Positions 48,618-57,946 are shown, counted from the first letter of the stretch. The stretch: 64,000 nt of DNA from Arthrospiribacter ruber (GCF_019343195.1 NZ_RPHB01000007.1:308819-372818), one strand, 5' to 3'. Translations and numbers: made by a program. The notes: a model not told the origin generated them from the letters alone.

Positions 48618-49832
48618 TCAATCTGCGGATTTCCCCTCAACAAAATCCTTCAGATATATAAACTCAATTGTCAAGTCCCCCTCTTTGGTAATGGTTGCCC
48701 GATCGAGGATCTTTGACTCTTCATTTAACAATTCAGGAATAAAATGTTCACTCAACTGACTCCCAAATTCCTCAGAAGCATTGCGGGGCAACTCAGTAGG
48801 CAGGTTGTCAATGGCCATTACCGAAATGCTACTCTGCTTGCCAAAAGCAGGCAAAATTTCGAAAGTTTCCCTGTCCACATCATACACCGGATCGGCAATG
48901 GTGGAAGGCTTCATGGTAGTGGGAATTGATCCTTCGATATCACAGGTAATATCTGCAATCACAGAAATATTAAAATCCTCGGATGCAATATCGCTTCTGG
49001 TAAAAAGCCGTGGAGCCCTATTATCCCAATAGGCCGCTGCAATCAAAATATCCGAAACCTCTGCATACTTGAGAAAATGGCTTTCGTACTTTTGGGGTGC
49101 TGTATAAAACTCCTGTTGCTCAAAGCCTCCATCTGTTTTCCGCCTGTTGTAATCGTCATTGTCCAAAACGGCAAACACAGCCTCGTCATAATAATTGTGA
49201 ATGAGGTCATGAGGACTCACCTGGCGCAAAGATATCGTCTCCAGCACTTCCAATACTCCCTTTCCCACACGTCCGGTTCCTGTCACGACGATCTTGATAG
49301 GGGGCAATTGTACCTTTGCCAATTCCTGATCCAATTCATTTCTATCAAAGCACTCATGGGCACGCTTCAGGTCAAAAAGCCCTGACTTTTTCCCATAAGT
49401 CCATAGGCCATTGTATGCGCCTACAATGCCAGCCCAGCGACCAAAAGCTACCGTTCTCTGACCTTTGTCATTTTTGAGCACTTCATAGTCCAGAAGTTTG
49501 ATATTTTTATCCAAAATAGCCTGAAGAAGGGGCCTGTTGTATGCCTGTTCCTTAATGGTATGCGAAAAAAACAAATAGTTTTTGTCAGGAATAAGCTGAC
49601 TGATAGGAACTTCTTTGATTCCCAGTAACCAGTCACAATGGCTTACATCGTCTACTACCGGAATTCCCAAGCTGCTATATTCATCATCGGTATAGCAACG
49701 AATAGGGCTGGACTGTACAAAAAACTCTATAGCTCCAGAATATTTTTCCTGAATATTCTTCACCTGCTGAGGTGTAAAAGCAACCCGCTTATCCGGTGGG
49801 TTTTTTCCTTCTCTGATCAGACCTATTTTCAT
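48618..49832 (-). CDS. Saccharopine/alanine dehydrogenase-like NAD(P)-dependent oxidoreductase
   Basis: A 404-aa protein with the alanine dehydrogenase/transhydrogenase N-terminal pattern (MKIGLIREGKNPPDKRVAFTP) where Arg and Lys bind the carboxylate, and a Rossmann domain at about 175 onwards (IKIVVTGTGRVGKGVLEVL). Overall layout matches LYS1-type saccharopine dehydrogenases (lysine-forming), including VIADITCDIEGSIPTT and DNLPTELPRNAS. Typical LYS1 catalytic Lys/His residues lie in the KEVP (KEVPISQL) and FFSHTIK motifs. It probably oxidises an amino-acid conjugate with NAD(P); whether the substrate is saccharopine cannot be told. No partner lysine gene in the window. Confidence 0.85.
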   Translation of the reverse strand: MKIGLIREGKNPPDKRVAFTPQQVKNIQEKYSGAIEFFVQSSPIRCYTDDEYSSLGIPVVDDVSHCDWLLGIKEVPISQLIPDKNYLFFSHTIKEQAYNRPLLQAILDKNIKLLDYEVLKNDKGQRTVAFGRWAGIVGAYNGLWTYGKKSGLFDLKRAHECFDRNELDQELAKVQLPPIKIVVTGTGRVGKGVLEVLETISLRQVSPHDLIHNYYDEAVFAVLDNDDYNRRKTDGGFEQQEFYTAPQKYESHFLKYAEVSDILIAAAYWDNRAPRLFTRSDIASEDFNISVIADITCDIEGSIPTTMKPSTIADPVYDVDRETFEILPAFGKQSSISVMAIDNLPTELPRNASEEFGSQLSEHFIPELLNEESKILDRATITKEGDLTIEFIYLKDFVEGKSAD

Positions 49833-50029
49833 ATGCTTGTTTTTAAAATTTCAATATCAGCCAAGTCTTGCAATATTTCACCATCCCGGGGGTTTAAGAA
49901 GCATGAATTCCAAGACTGAAGATTTAAAGCTTCAAATTAGAAAAACCCTTTCAATCAAAAAACTGAAACCTAAAAATCTCTGATCATGGGAACTTCCCGG
50001 GATTTGGTTTACTTTTAAGTTTCAAAGAC

Positions 50030-50623
50030 ATGGAATATTTCATACTGGCCCTTTTATGGGGTATATTTTATTTTCTTCACAGCGCATTGGCAGCCATAAA
50101 GGTTAAAAAGGCTATTAGAGCTGCACTTGGTCATGGGTACAGGTGGTACAGATTACTTTATAATTTATTTTTCGGGATTTTCTTTCTGGGGATTCTTGTG
50201 TTCGGCGCTACGATGACTTTTACCTTGCTGGCGTCAACTGAGTGGCTTACCTACTTGGGGTACATGCTTGCCACCTTCGGAACCATCATTCTGGTCAAAT
50301 CCTTCAAAAACTTTTCCGGTACCAGGTTTGTCGGTATCAGACCGCATGATGATTTGGAAGTAACCGAACCCTTAGTGACATCAGGCATTCATGGCTGGCT
50401 GAGGCATCCTATTTATTCTGGTCTGATTTTGATCTTTTTGGGCTATTTTTTGTTTGCTCCTTTTCTAAGCTCTCTGATACACTTGATTTGTCTGTTGGTA
50501 TATCTTCCTTTTGGGATTTATTTCGAAGAAAAAAAGCTGGTCAGTATTTATGGGGAGGCATATATAGCTTACAAAAAGTCCGTGTCAGCTTTGATTCCAT
50601 TCAAAAAAGTAAAGGCCACCTAA
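50030..50623 (+). CDS. Isoprenylcysteine carboxyl methyltransferase-like membrane enzyme
   Basis: A 197-aa membrane protein with five to six helices. The C-terminal catalytic signature of the ICMT/PEMT group is clear: GIHGWLRHPIYSGLILIFLG with the RHP-x-Y motif binding S-adenosylmethionine, and later FEEKKLVSIYGEAYIAYKK with the conserved E-x-x-L pattern and Tyr/Lys. Bacterial members methylate lipids or unknown thiol-ester substrates. It is flanked by 197 bp upstream and 43 bp downstream with no evident partner; it converges on the FKBP operon. Confidence 0.85.
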   Translation: MEYFILALLWGIFYFLHSALAAIKVKKAIRAALGHGYRWYRLLYNLFFGIFFLGILVFGATMTFTLLASTEWLTYLGYMLATFGTIILVKSFKNFSGTRFVGIRPHDDLEVTEPLVTSGIHGWLRHPIYSGLILIFLGYFLFAPFLSSLIHLICLLVYLPFGIYFEEKKLVSIYGEAYIAYKKSVSALIPFKKVKAT

Positions 50624-50666
50624 AAGGCAGCCTTTATACAATTTATTGTTAATGAATCGGATCAAT

Positions 50667-51215
50667 TTAATCCATTCCCAGGAATTCTACTTCAAATATC
50701 ATGATGGAATCCTCAGGAATATTGGGTTGTTCCTGATCTCTATATGCCCAAACAGATGGTATTATTAAAGTAGCCTTTGAGCCACTTCGTAAATTTCTAA
50801 AGCCTATACTGAATCCCTGAATAGCATCTCCACCGTCTACAGTAAACTGAAAGATCCTATAAAGTCTATTATCAGCCCATACATCATTGGCCAAGGCAAC
50901 ATCCTCTAAATTGGTGTCCACGATGGTACCGTCGAGAAGCTTCGCTACATAATTACAATACACCAAAGACAATGACTGCGGTCTAGCCCCATCACCTTCT
51001 TCATGTACAATGATCACCACTCCGTTTCTGTCATGGATGCGGGCTACACTGTCTACTTCATAGGTTCTTATAAACTCCTCTATGATGGGCCTTTCTCTTT
51101 CCAAATTAGCATCGACATCGTAGGTGGGCCCAAATGGATTGAAAGGTTGCTGGTCACAAGATGCAGCAAAGATCAATACCATCATTCCCAAAACTATTCT
51201 ATTCAGTATTCTCAT
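50667..51215 (-). CDS. FKBP-type prolyl isomerase lipoprotein, degenerate
   Basis: A 182-aa lipoprotein (VLIFAASCDQQ; lipid-Cys about 20). The C-terminal about 110 residues form an FKBP domain: LVYCNYVAKLLDGTIVDTN, GDAIQGFSIGFRNLRSGSKATLIIPSVWAYRDQE, and EDSIMIFEVEFLGMD. Several FKBP active-site aromatics are replaced, for example GYG by WAY, so activity may be reduced. Third of three FKBP genes; it overlaps the previous one by 4 bp. Likely a periplasmic or surface folding helper. Confidence 0.85.
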   Translation of the reverse strand: MRILNRIVLGMMVLIFAASCDQQPFNPFGPTYDVDANLERERPIIEEFIRTYEVDSVARIHDRNGVVIIVHEEGDGARPQSLSLVYCNYVAKLLDGTIVDTNLEDVALANDVWADNRLYRIFQFTVDGGDAIQGFSIGFRNLRSGSKATLIIPSVWAYRDQEQPNIPEDSIMIFEVEFLGMD

Positions 51216-51769
51216 ATATTCTCCGGATCCTCTGTCCTAATTTTTCCTATCCTCACTAACTCCATCTCATAAATTAAAGGGCTATTCCTAGGAATAGAAG
51301 GCCTTTCTTCTGTTCCATATCCAAATATGGACGGAAATATAGTGGTGGCTTTATCTCCTTCTTCCATTTTTGATATCGTAAACTCAAACCCTAAAATAAC
51401 CTGACCATAGCCAAAAAGAAAGGCTAAAGGTTGATATGGACGACTGGAATCATATATATTGTTTTCCCTCGCCACAGATTCTATTGAAGTATCAAAAACA
51501 GCATTGCTGAGTAACTTCCCGGTATAATTGACAAAAATGGTATCTCCCAATTCAGGTTCAATCTCACTTTCAGACAGTTCTTGCCAAAAAATCCTCAAAC
51601 CTGTAGGATCATCTTTAAACTCCTTTACGGAAGCAATCGGGTTTTCCTGAAGGTAATTTTCAATGGCTTGCATATCCCTCTCCAACTGGACGTTGTAGTT
51701 GGCATCATCGGAAATACATCCTACCAAGCCAAAAACCAAAGCTACAGCAACAATACTTAATTTTCTCAT
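51212..51769 (-). CDS. FKBP-type prolyl isomerase lipoprotein
   Basis: A 185-aa lipoprotein (VALVFGLVGCISDD; lipid-Cys about 18). FKBP domain at about 70-175: TIFVNYTGKLLSNAVFDTS, QVILGFEFTISKMEEGDKAT, IFPSIFGYGTEE, and IPRNSPLIYEMELVRI. FGYG retains the active-site turn. It starts 4 bp after the 51773 gene's stop and overlaps the next FKBP gene. The tandem suggests duplication with divergence of each copy. Confidence 0.87.
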   Translation of the reverse strand: MRKLSIVAVALVFGLVGCISDDANYNVQLERDMQAIENYLQENPIASVKEFKDDPTGLRIFWQELSESEIEPELGDTIFVNYTGKLLSNAVFDTSIESVARENNIYDSSRPYQPLAFLFGYGQVILGFEFTISKMEEGDKATTIFPSIFGYGTEERPSIPRNSPLIYEMELVRIGKIRTEDPENI

Positions 51770-51772
51770 AAT

Positions 51773-52711
51773 TTATTTTTGAACATCTGTGATTTCTACG
51801 TCAAAGATCAAAACAGAGTTAGGCTGTATGGGCCCTCCTGCATTTCTATCTCCGTATGCCAAAGGTGAAGGAATCAAAAACTTTGCTTTGGCACCTTTGC
51901 TAAGTAGGGCTAGACCCTCATCCCAACCTTGGATCACCTGACCTAGGCCAACCCTAACTTCTAGTGGGCCATAACCATCCTGACTATCTCTTCCTTCACT
52001 GTAGGTACCTTTTTCCTGAGCCAATGATTTGATACTTGTATCGAATAAAGTCCCGTCCATCAAGTATCCTGCGTAGTGGACAAAAGCCAAGTCACCTGTT
52101 TCAATTTCTTTGCCGTCACCTTCTTCTTCGATGACGTAGTACAGACCAGATTCTGTCCTGGTCGCGTTCAAATTATTTTCAGCAATATAATCTTCGATTT
52201 TTTGGGTATCTATTTCCAATTGCTTGATGGCACCTTCTGCCTGTTTTTTGGCCTGGGCTTCCTGCATGGCCTGGAAGTAAGTTTCCAGTCCCTCTTGACT
52301 CAGTACATCAATCACACCAATGCGGACTTTTACGGTTTCATCAGAAGTCAGGAAGAAAGGCACGTTGCTCTCTCCAAAAATCTTATCTGCTTTGGATTCA
52401 AACGCGATGCTATCCCCTTTTTTCAACCCCAAAAAGATCTCATCCATGCCTGTTTGCTTTGGAAGTGAATCGTTGAACTGAAGGTATCCTGGCATGTTTT
52501 GGTCATAGGTAGAAATAAAGGTGGAGTCTGTACCCGTCTTAACAATTAGATGGTACAATACATACTCCCCGTTTTTGGGTGCATCTTTACCTTCCTTAAT
52601 GTAGGTATATTCTATGCCATCAGAAGTGGTCTTGGATTTTTTGCAAGACATGGTCCCAAAAGCGATAATGGCAAAAGCCAAAGAGAACAAAAGTGATTTA
52701 GTTTTTTTCAT
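51773..52711 (-). CDS. FKBP-type prolyl isomerase with N-terminal FKBP-like domain
   Basis: A 312-aa exported protein (LLFSLAFAIIAFGTMSCKK; lipid-Cys about 23). Residues about 35-140 are a degenerate FKBP-like domain (NGEYVLYHLIVKTGTDS, DEIFLGLKKGDSIAFE); a helical EAQAKKQAEGA linker follows, then a complete FKBP at about 195-310 (GLYYVIEEEGDGKEIETGD, FVHYAGYLMDGTLFDTS, GPLEVRVGLGQVIQGWDEG, YGDRNAGG). Gene order ndk-nrnA-FKBP recalls the region of the gliding-motility lipoprotein GldI in other Bacteroidota, so a GldI-like role is possible. It overlaps nrnA by 14 bp. Confidence 0.87.
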   Translation of the reverse strand: MKKTKSLLFSLAFAIIAFGTMSCKKSKTTSDGIEYTYIKEGKDAPKNGEYVLYHLIVKTGTDSTFISTYDQNMPGYLQFNDSLPKQTGMDEIFLGLKKGDSIAFESKADKIFGESNVPFFLTSDETVKVRIGVIDVLSQEGLETYFQAMQEAQAKKQAEGAIKQLEIDTQKIEDYIAENNLNATRTESGLYYVIEEEGDGKEIETGDLAFVHYAGYLMDGTLFDTSIKSLAQEKGTYSEGRDSQDGYGPLEVRVGLGQVIQGWDEGLALLSKGAKAKFLIPSPLAYGDRNAGGPIQPNSVLIFDVEITDVQK

Positions 52712-53738
52712 GGATGAGTTCTAATTGATTGAACAGTGTTTTTTGATTTTCTTTTATAAGTTTTTCGAATTTTTCTGTGGTTTCTTTCAGGCTTAAGGGA
52801 GACTTGCCTCCTGCGGCATTTTTATGTCCTCCTCCGTCAAAAAATTCAGATGCAAATTTATTAACTGCAATTTCTTCCGTGGACCTAAAGGAAATTTTTA
52901 CTCCGTCTTCTCTTTCAGTAAATAAGGCGGCCACCTTGATTCCGTCAAGTGACAGTGCATAATTAACAAGACCTTCAGTATCTCCTGTTTTGGAGTTGTA
53001 TTTTCTCAAGTCCTTTTTGCTGATGGCAAAATAGGCAGTCTGCTGATCTTCAAGGATTACCAGCCTTCTTGTAATCGCAAAACCGATAAATTTCAACCTA
53101 TTAATACTGTTGGTATCGTAAATCAGTCTTGAAATGCGGCTGTTGTCAGCACCCAAGTCAATTAGCTCAGCGGTGATGAGGTGTACATTTTTGGTGGTAT
53201 TTGGATGTCTGAAACCACCCGTATCAGTCATGATACCTGCATAAAGACAATCGGCTATGTCTTCGTCTATGGCCTCTTTTTCTCCCAGTTCCACTATAAG
53301 CTCATAAACCAACTCACAGGTAGCAGCTGCATCTGTACTCCAATACCTGAAATCTGCAAAATCCTTTGGATCCTGATGATGGTCTATATTTACTTTATAA
53401 GCTTTGGATTGTGCGACAGCATGTTCCATATCCTGAAGCCTGCTCAGGCATGAAAAATCCAAACAGAAAATCACTTCTGCATCAGCTATGATTTTATTGG
53501 CTTTGGTTTGCTGTTTTTTATCCTCATAATTGAGAACATCGTCATTTCCTTTCATCCAGTGAAGAAAGGAAGGATAATCCGAAGGAGTGATTACAGTGAC
53601 CTCATGCCCCTTTTTAAGTAGAAAATTGGCCATACCCAAAGACGAACCCAATGCATCTGCATCAGGCTTGTGATGGGTGGTAATGACAATTTTCTTGGGG
53701 GAGGAGATTACTTCTTTAAATGACTCTATTTCTTGCAT
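52698..53738 (-). CDS. nrnA: DHH-family phosphoesterase, NrnA-like
   Basis: A 346-aa enzyme of the DHH/DHHA1 family. Metal-binding motifs are visible in order: THHKPDADALGSS, LDFSCLS, NIDHHQDP and MTDTGGF; the DHHA1 substrate motif is FDGGGHKNAAGG near residue 300. NrnA degrades nanoRNAs (2-5 nt) and dephosphorylates pAp. First gene of the operon with three FKBP genes, overlapping the first by 14 bp, and divergent from ndk with 190 bp between the starts. Confidence 0.92.
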   Translation of the reverse strand: MQEIESFKEVISSPKKIVITTHHKPDADALGSSLGMANFLLKKGHEVTVITPSDYPSFLHWMKGNDDVLNYEDKKQQTKANKIIADAEVIFCLDFSCLSRLQDMEHAVAQSKAYKVNIDHHQDPKDFADFRYWSTDAAATCELVYELIVELGEKEAIDEDIADCLYAGIMTDTGGFRHPNTTKNVHLITAELIDLGADNSRISRLIYDTNSINRLKFIGFAITRRLVILEDQQTAYFAISKKDLRKYNSKTGDTEGLVNYALSLDGIKVAALFTEREDGVKISFRSTEEIAVNKFASEFFDGGGHKNAAGGKSPLSLKETTEKFEKLIKENQKTLFNQLELIHEKN

Positions 53739-53886
53739 TTGATTGCTTTAATACGTCCTCTACAGAGAAACATAGTCCGCAAAGGTCAGGATAATTTTTC
53801 AAAATACCCAATTCAGATAATTAGCTAATATTGAATTAGATAACGTAATATTCACAGTCTTGATATGGAGTTTCAATGAATTAAAC

Positions 53887-53894
53887 TAATTTTG
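53887..53894 (+). promoter_or_regulatory. Candidate -7 box of ndk
   Basis: TAATTTTG fits TANNTTTG, 34 bp before the ndk start. The nearest TTG is only 14 nt upstream (53870-53872), short of the usual 19-21. Confidence 0.3.
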
Positions 53895-53928
53895 CACCCT
53901 AAATTAAAACCAGATAAAATAAGAAACA

Positions 53929-54351
53929 ATGGCAGGAAACAGAACATTCACCATGATCAAGCCTGATGCATTTGCCGCAGGCAATTCGGGGGCTATTTTG
54001 AAAATGATCGAAGAAGCAGGATTCAAAATAGTAGCTTTAAAAGCTACACAACTGACTTCAGAGCTGGCCGGAAAATTCTATGCTGTCCACAAGGAAAGGC
54101 CTTTTTACGCTGACCTTTGCAAATACATGTCTTCGGGACCAATCATCGCTGCTGTGTTGGAAAAAGATAATGCTGTTGAAGATTTCAGAAAACTGATCGG
54201 TGCAACTGACCCAAGCAAAGCGGAAGAGGGTACCATCAGAAAAATCTTTGCAAAGTCTATCGAAGCGAATGCCGTGCATGGATCTGATTCCGACGAAAAC
54301 GCCGAAATTGAAGGCAACTTCTATTTCAGCCAATTTGAAAGGGTATTGTAA
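53929..54351 (+). CDS. ndk: Nucleoside diphosphate kinase
   Basis: A 140-aa enzyme. The phospho-acceptor His117 is in the signature [12 protein letters not shown], and [11 protein letters not shown] opens the fold. It balances NTP pools by transferring the gamma phosphate between nucleotides. Monocistronic: promoter box 34 bp before the ATG and a shared terminator 8 bp after the stop. Confidence 0.96.
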   Translation: MAGNRTFTMIKPDAFAAGNSGAILKMIEEAGFKIVALKATQLTSELAGKFYAVHKERPFYADLCKYMSSGPIIAAVLEKDNAVEDFRKLIGATDPSKAEEGTIRKIFAKSIEANAVHGSDSDENAEIEGNFYFSQFERVL

Positions 54352-54358
54352 AAAACTT

Positions 54359-54397
54359 AAAAAGCCCCTCAAAAGTTATTTTCGAGGGGCTTTTTTT
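54359..54397. terminator. Bidirectional terminator between ndk and amidase genes
   Basis: AAAAAGCCCCTC and GAGGGGCTTTTT form a 12-bp stem with a 13-nt loop. A-run on the left, T-run on the right, so it works in both directions; the T-run overlaps the amidase stop codon. Confidence 0.88.
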
Positions 54398-56069
54398 ATT
54401 TATCAAACAAAGGTGGCCTATTTTTTTGCCAGTCGGTATGCTCCTGGTAAGCCCTTCCCAGCATGATCAGCTTTTCTTCTTCAAATAGATTCGCCAAAAA
54501 GGTAATGGATACCGGCGATCCATTTTCCAAAAAGCCATTAGGTAAGCACAAGGCCGGATGACCTGTCAGGTTGGTCACCTGAAGCTGATTTCCTCCATAG
54601 CTTGGCGTAACGATGACATCATACTCCGAGAACAGGGCATGGATTTCCTCAATCAAAATACTCCTAAACCTATTGGCCTGAATATACTCCACTGCCGGGA
54701 TAAACCTGGAAGAGCGAAAAAGATTGGGCCAAGCTCCCCTATGCTGGGCCACCAACAGGTCATCCTGGTTGTCTCTGGTCAACTGGTCAAATGCCGCTGC
54801 TCCTTCCACGTATAAGGAAATCAACATACTTCCTACATCCACAGAAGTCTCCAGTTTGACAGGATGAAGCTGTACACCCATTTCTTTCAATTCATCCAAA
54901 ACACGCTTATCCTGCTCACTTGCCCTTTCTCCCTCAAAAAACTCCTTGAAATACCCGACTTTCAAAGCGGAAAGCGGCTTGGATGCCTTATAATTGAATG
55001 CAGCAGAAATAGTGCTTTTGTCCTTAGGGTCAAATCCATGAATGATGGAGAGGATAATACCATTGTCAAGCGCTGACCTTGACATTGGTCCTATTTTATC
55101 CATACTCCAGCTCAAAGCCATGGCTCCATGCCTGCTTACCCTACCAAAGGTGGGGCGCAAGCCAGTTACCCCATTTCTGGTGGAAGGAGAAACGATACTA
55201 CCCAATGTTTCGGTTCCTATGGCAAATGGGACAAGGCCGGCACCTACTGCTGAACCGGAACCGGCAGATGAACCACTACTTCCCTGATTGAGGTTCCAAG
55301 GGTTTTTGGTCACTCCACCATACCATACGTCCCCCATGGCTAAAGCTCCCAAGGTAAACTTCCCTACCAACACTGCTCCCGCTTCATCCAGCTTTTGGAC
55401 GATGTGGGCAGTCTGATCTATCTCTTGGTCTTTGTAAGGCATAGCTCCCCAGGTGGTTTTGGTTCCTTTGACTGCCAGGAGATCTTTTATTCCATAAGGA
55501 ATTCCATGAAGTGGGCCCCTATATTTTCCCGCAGCCAATTCCTGATCCATTTCCCGTGCTTTTTCCAAAGCCGAGTCTTCCAACAGACTGATCAGGCATT
55601 GTAAGGTATCAGAATAAGTCTTGATCCTTTGCAGATATACTTGAGTCAGTTTCTCTGAGCTAAGCTTCTTGCTTTTGATCAAAATGGCCAGCTGATACAC
55701 CGGCATGAATGCGAGATCGTGGTCTTTTTCAGGAAAATCCACAGAGGCAGGAAGCCCCCAGTCCTGCTCCTCCTGATTTTGCTCGGGTACAAAGCCATGA
55801 GGCAAAGGGTTGAAATAAAGCGCAGGTGAAATGTCATTGTTTATGTATTGCTGACGCATTTTTTCGAAACTTGACCTATGCCCTTCCAGGTTACGGATCA
55901 TGGAATCCCGCTCTGATGGAGAAAATTCCAAGCCGATCAAATGTTCTGCCGCAGCAATATGTGCCGGACTGACCTCATCTGCCATTTTCCCTGATATAAA
56001 ACCCAAGATCAGGGCTATGGGGATAAGTGCAATAAGTATCCAAATGGTCTTGTTTTTTGGAGGCTTCAT
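54396..56069 (-). CDS. Membrane-anchored amidase-signature hydrolase
   Basis: About 557 aa. Residues about 8-27 form an uncleaved-looking signal anchor (IWILIALIPIALILGF), then a spacer of about 100 residues before the amidase-signature domain. The Ser-Ser-Lys triad is visible: Lys in HGIPYGIKDLL, and the two Ser in the GSSGSSAGSGSAVGAG and ETLGSIVSPS elements. Family members hydrolyse amides; GatA is the best-known, but this one has a membrane anchor and no GatB/C partners here, so it acts outside the cytosol. The ATG at 56069 gives the anchor its usual position. Divergent from the 56136 gene with 66 bp between. Confidence 0.9.
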   Translation of the reverse strand: MKPPKNKTIWILIALIPIALILGFISGKMADEVSPAHIAAAEHLIGLEFSPSERDSMIRNLEGHRSSFEKMRQQYINNDISPALYFNPLPHGFVPEQNQEEQDWGLPASVDFPEKDHDLAFMPVYQLAILIKSKKLSSEKLTQVYLQRIKTYSDTLQCLISLLEDSALEKAREMDQELAAGKYRGPLHGIPYGIKDLLAVKGTKTTWGAMPYKDQEIDQTAHIVQKLDEAGAVLVGKFTLGALAMGDVWYGGVTKNPWNLNQGSSGSSAGSGSAVGAGLVPFAIGTETLGSIVSPSTRNGVTGLRPTFGRVSRHGAMALSWSMDKIGPMSRSALDNGIILSIIHGFDPKDKSTISAAFNYKASKPLSALKVGYFKEFFEGERASEQDKRVLDELKEMGVQLHPVKLETSVDVGSMLISLYVEGAAAFDQLTRDNQDDLLVAQHRGAWPNLFRSSRFIPAVEYIQANRFRSILIEEIHALFSEYDVIVTPSYGGNQLQVTNLTGHPALCLPNGFLENGSPVSITFLANLFEEEKLIMLGRAYQEHTDWQKNRPPLFDK

Positions 56070-56135
56070 GTAGATTTGTATTTGGGTGAAAACATCAAAC
56101 ACCTAAAAAAGTTAATTTCTGGAACAAATACATCT

Positions 56136-56582
56136 ATGACACAAGAGAAAAACAGTGCATTTCCCATTTTTCCCATGCCCATGAGAGGTTTGTTGCTTCT
56201 TGCTGGGATGTACACTTTTGCGATAGGGGCATTTTTCCGGTATTTCGGAGAGGACCTGCTCAAATGGCTGGCCATCGACAATACCTTTTCTTCAGTCAAT
56301 AGCAGTACTGTCTTGGGATCCATCGGCATGTTGCTAGGTTTTCTCATTTTTTTGAGTGCATTTTATCCCATCAGTTGGCGGGTTCTGATACTTATCGGAA
56401 TAATAGGAAAAGTAGTCGCAGCAGCTTGGTTTGTTATGGTTTTTGTTCCTGAAATTGGCTGGAACAAACGTTCTGTGTTTCACCTTGTATTTAATGAATT
56501 GATCTGGCTCATTCCCATGACCTTGATTTTCATCCGTGCCATTAAGGTCAAAAAATACTTGGACACTCAAAGTGATGATTAA
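56136..56582 (+). CDS. Hypothetical four-helix membrane protein
   Basis: A 148-aa protein with four hydrophobic stretches (LLLLAGMYTFAIGAFF, LLGFLIFLSAFYPISW, VLILIGIIGKVVAAAWFV, LVFNELIWLIPMTLIFI). No family recognised. The ATG at 56136 (MTQEKNS) is chosen because the 20 residues upstream are charged and overlap the amidase start. It is followed 72 bp later by the sugar isomerase-like gene. Confidence 0.65.
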   Translation: MTQEKNSAFPIFPMPMRGLLLLAGMYTFAIGAFFRYFGEDLLKWLAIDNTFSSVNSSTVLGSIGMLLGFLIFLSAFYPISWRVLILIGIIGKVVAAAWFVMVFVPEIGWNKRSVFHLVFNELIWLIPMTLIFIRAIKVKKYLDTQSDD

Positions 56583-56653
56583 TCGAATTCATTATGTGAA
56601 TTGTACGCAAAGAAAATCCTTGCTATCTTTAGTAAAAAGAAACCTGAATAATC

Positions 56654-57616
56654 ATGAACAGAAGAAAATTTATCCAATCCAGCGCATTGATTGCCGCCGG
56701 GACAGGGCTTGTGCCATTTTGGGCCGAATCCAAGCAATTGTTTAAAGATGAAATCCCCTATGGAGTAGCCTTATTTACTTTGCCAAAATCACTTTCCGAA
56801 GACTTTGAAGGCACTATTAAGATGATTGCCGAAATTGGATACAAGGAACTTGAGTTTTTTGGCCCCTATTCCTACAGTACCCAGCAGGCAAAAGATGACT
56901 GGGCGCGAACAGCTGGAATGCTTGGTTTTTCGGGCTCCGGGTACTTCAGCAAATCCCCTAAAGAGTTGAAAAGTCTTTTGGACGAACATGGTCTTTCGGC
57001 TCCGTCCATTCACGTAGAATTGCCCACGCTACAGGAAAATATGGGCGCTTTGGCAGAAGCTGCACATGTGATCGGACACAAATATGTAGGCATTGCCATG
57101 ATTCCTGAAAATATGCGGCAAAGTATGGATGACTACAAAAAAACCGCCGACTTATTCAATAAAATAGGACAGGAAGCCAAAAGCAATGGGCTCACGTTTT
57201 TTTACCACAATCATGGTTATGGACACAGTCCAAAAGAAGGAGTAGTTCCCTTTCAGTATATTCTTGAAAGCACAGATCCAGAGTTGGTCAAAATGCAGCT
57301 CGATGTATTTTGGTTTACGGCAGCTGGTGTTGACCCGAAGGAGATGTTGGAAAAGAATCCTGGGAGATTTCCGCTTTTGCACCTTAAGGACATGCGGGAG
57401 AAGAAAACATTTGCCGGAAGTGGCGAAAGTATGCAGGACTGGATGGGCTTATTCCCCTATTTGGCAGATGCCGGCGCGGGAGTTTTGCCTTTGGAAGAAA
57501 TTATCAAGAGCGCAAAAAAATCAGGAGCCAAGCACTTTTTCCTGGAAAAAGACCTGACTCCTGACCCTCAATCAGCACTTAGTAATAGCTTTAAATTCCT
57601 TTCCAAAATAGGATAA
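56654..57616 (+). CDS. Exported sugar phosphate isomerase/epimerase-like protein
   Basis: A 320-aa protein with a twin-arginine-like N-terminus (MNRRKFIQSSALIAAGTG) predicting folded export. The rest is a xylose-isomerase-type TIM barrel (AP endonuclease family 2): IGYKELEFFGP, VGIAMIPEN, FFYHNHGYGH, VKMQLDVFWFTAAG, LLHLKDMREK. Metal-binding His and Glu/Asp residues fall in the HNH, LDV and HLKD motifs, as in hydroxypyruvate isomerase-like and IolE proteins. Likely periplasmic; substrate unknown. Converges with the 57626 gene (9-bp gap). Confidence 0.88.
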   Translation: MNRRKFIQSSALIAAGTGLVPFWAESKQLFKDEIPYGVALFTLPKSLSEDFEGTIKMIAEIGYKELEFFGPYSYSTQQAKDDWARTAGMLGFSGSGYFSKSPKELKSLLDEHGLSAPSIHVELPTLQENMGALAEAAHVIGHKYVGIAMIPENMRQSMDDYKKTADLFNKIGQEAKSNGLTFFYHNHGYGHSPKEGVVPFQYILESTDPELVKMQLDVFWFTAAGVDPKEMLEKNPGRFPLLHLKDMREKKTFAGSGESMQDWMGLFPYLADAGAGVLPLEEIIKSAKKSGAKHFFLEKDLTPDPQSALSNSFKFLSKIG

Positions 57617-57625
57617 AGGAGGTTT

Positions 57626-57946
57626 TTAAAGTAAAATAATCAAAAGTATAATGATGATGATCAAAGCTCCCGTGGAAATGTACAATCCGCTTCCACGGTT
57701 TTGCTTTGCTTCTTTATGAAGCTCTTTCAGCTCACTTTTGATTTCTTTTCTTTCTTCTCTGCTCATTTCAGAAAAGTCCATTTCCTTGATTTCAAGTACT
57801 CTGGCATCTATTTCTTCTAACCTCTTCACCTGAGCCTCGCTCAGTTCTGAGGACTCTTTTACAGGCTTTTCTGCCGCTATCGCCGCAGAAGTACCACCCA
57901 GCATCAAAGCTGCTGCCAGGGAGAAATTCAAAATTGATTTTTTCAT
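57626..57946 (-). CDS. Small exported protein with C-terminal membrane helix
   Basis: A 106-aa protein: signal peptide (LAAALMLGGTSAAIA), a charged helical middle (EAQVKRLEEIDARVLEIKEMD, coiled-coil-like), then a C-terminal hydrophobic tail (LYISTGALIIIIILLIILL). Proteins of this layout are frequent in the phylum; no function is known to me. It starts 21 bp downstream of the fumC stop on the same strand and may share its transcript. Confidence 0.7.
   Translation of the reverse strand: MKKSILNFSLAAALMLGGTSAAIAAEKPVKESSELSEAQVKRLEEIDARVLEIKEMDFSEMSREERKEIKSELKELHKEAKQNRGSGLYISTGALIIIIILLIILL

Noticed and set aside
49638..49919. A 93-codon plus-strand frame covering the start of the Lys1-like gene.
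   Set aside because: Mostly antisense to the conserved N-terminal dehydrogenase motifs and without recognisable features.
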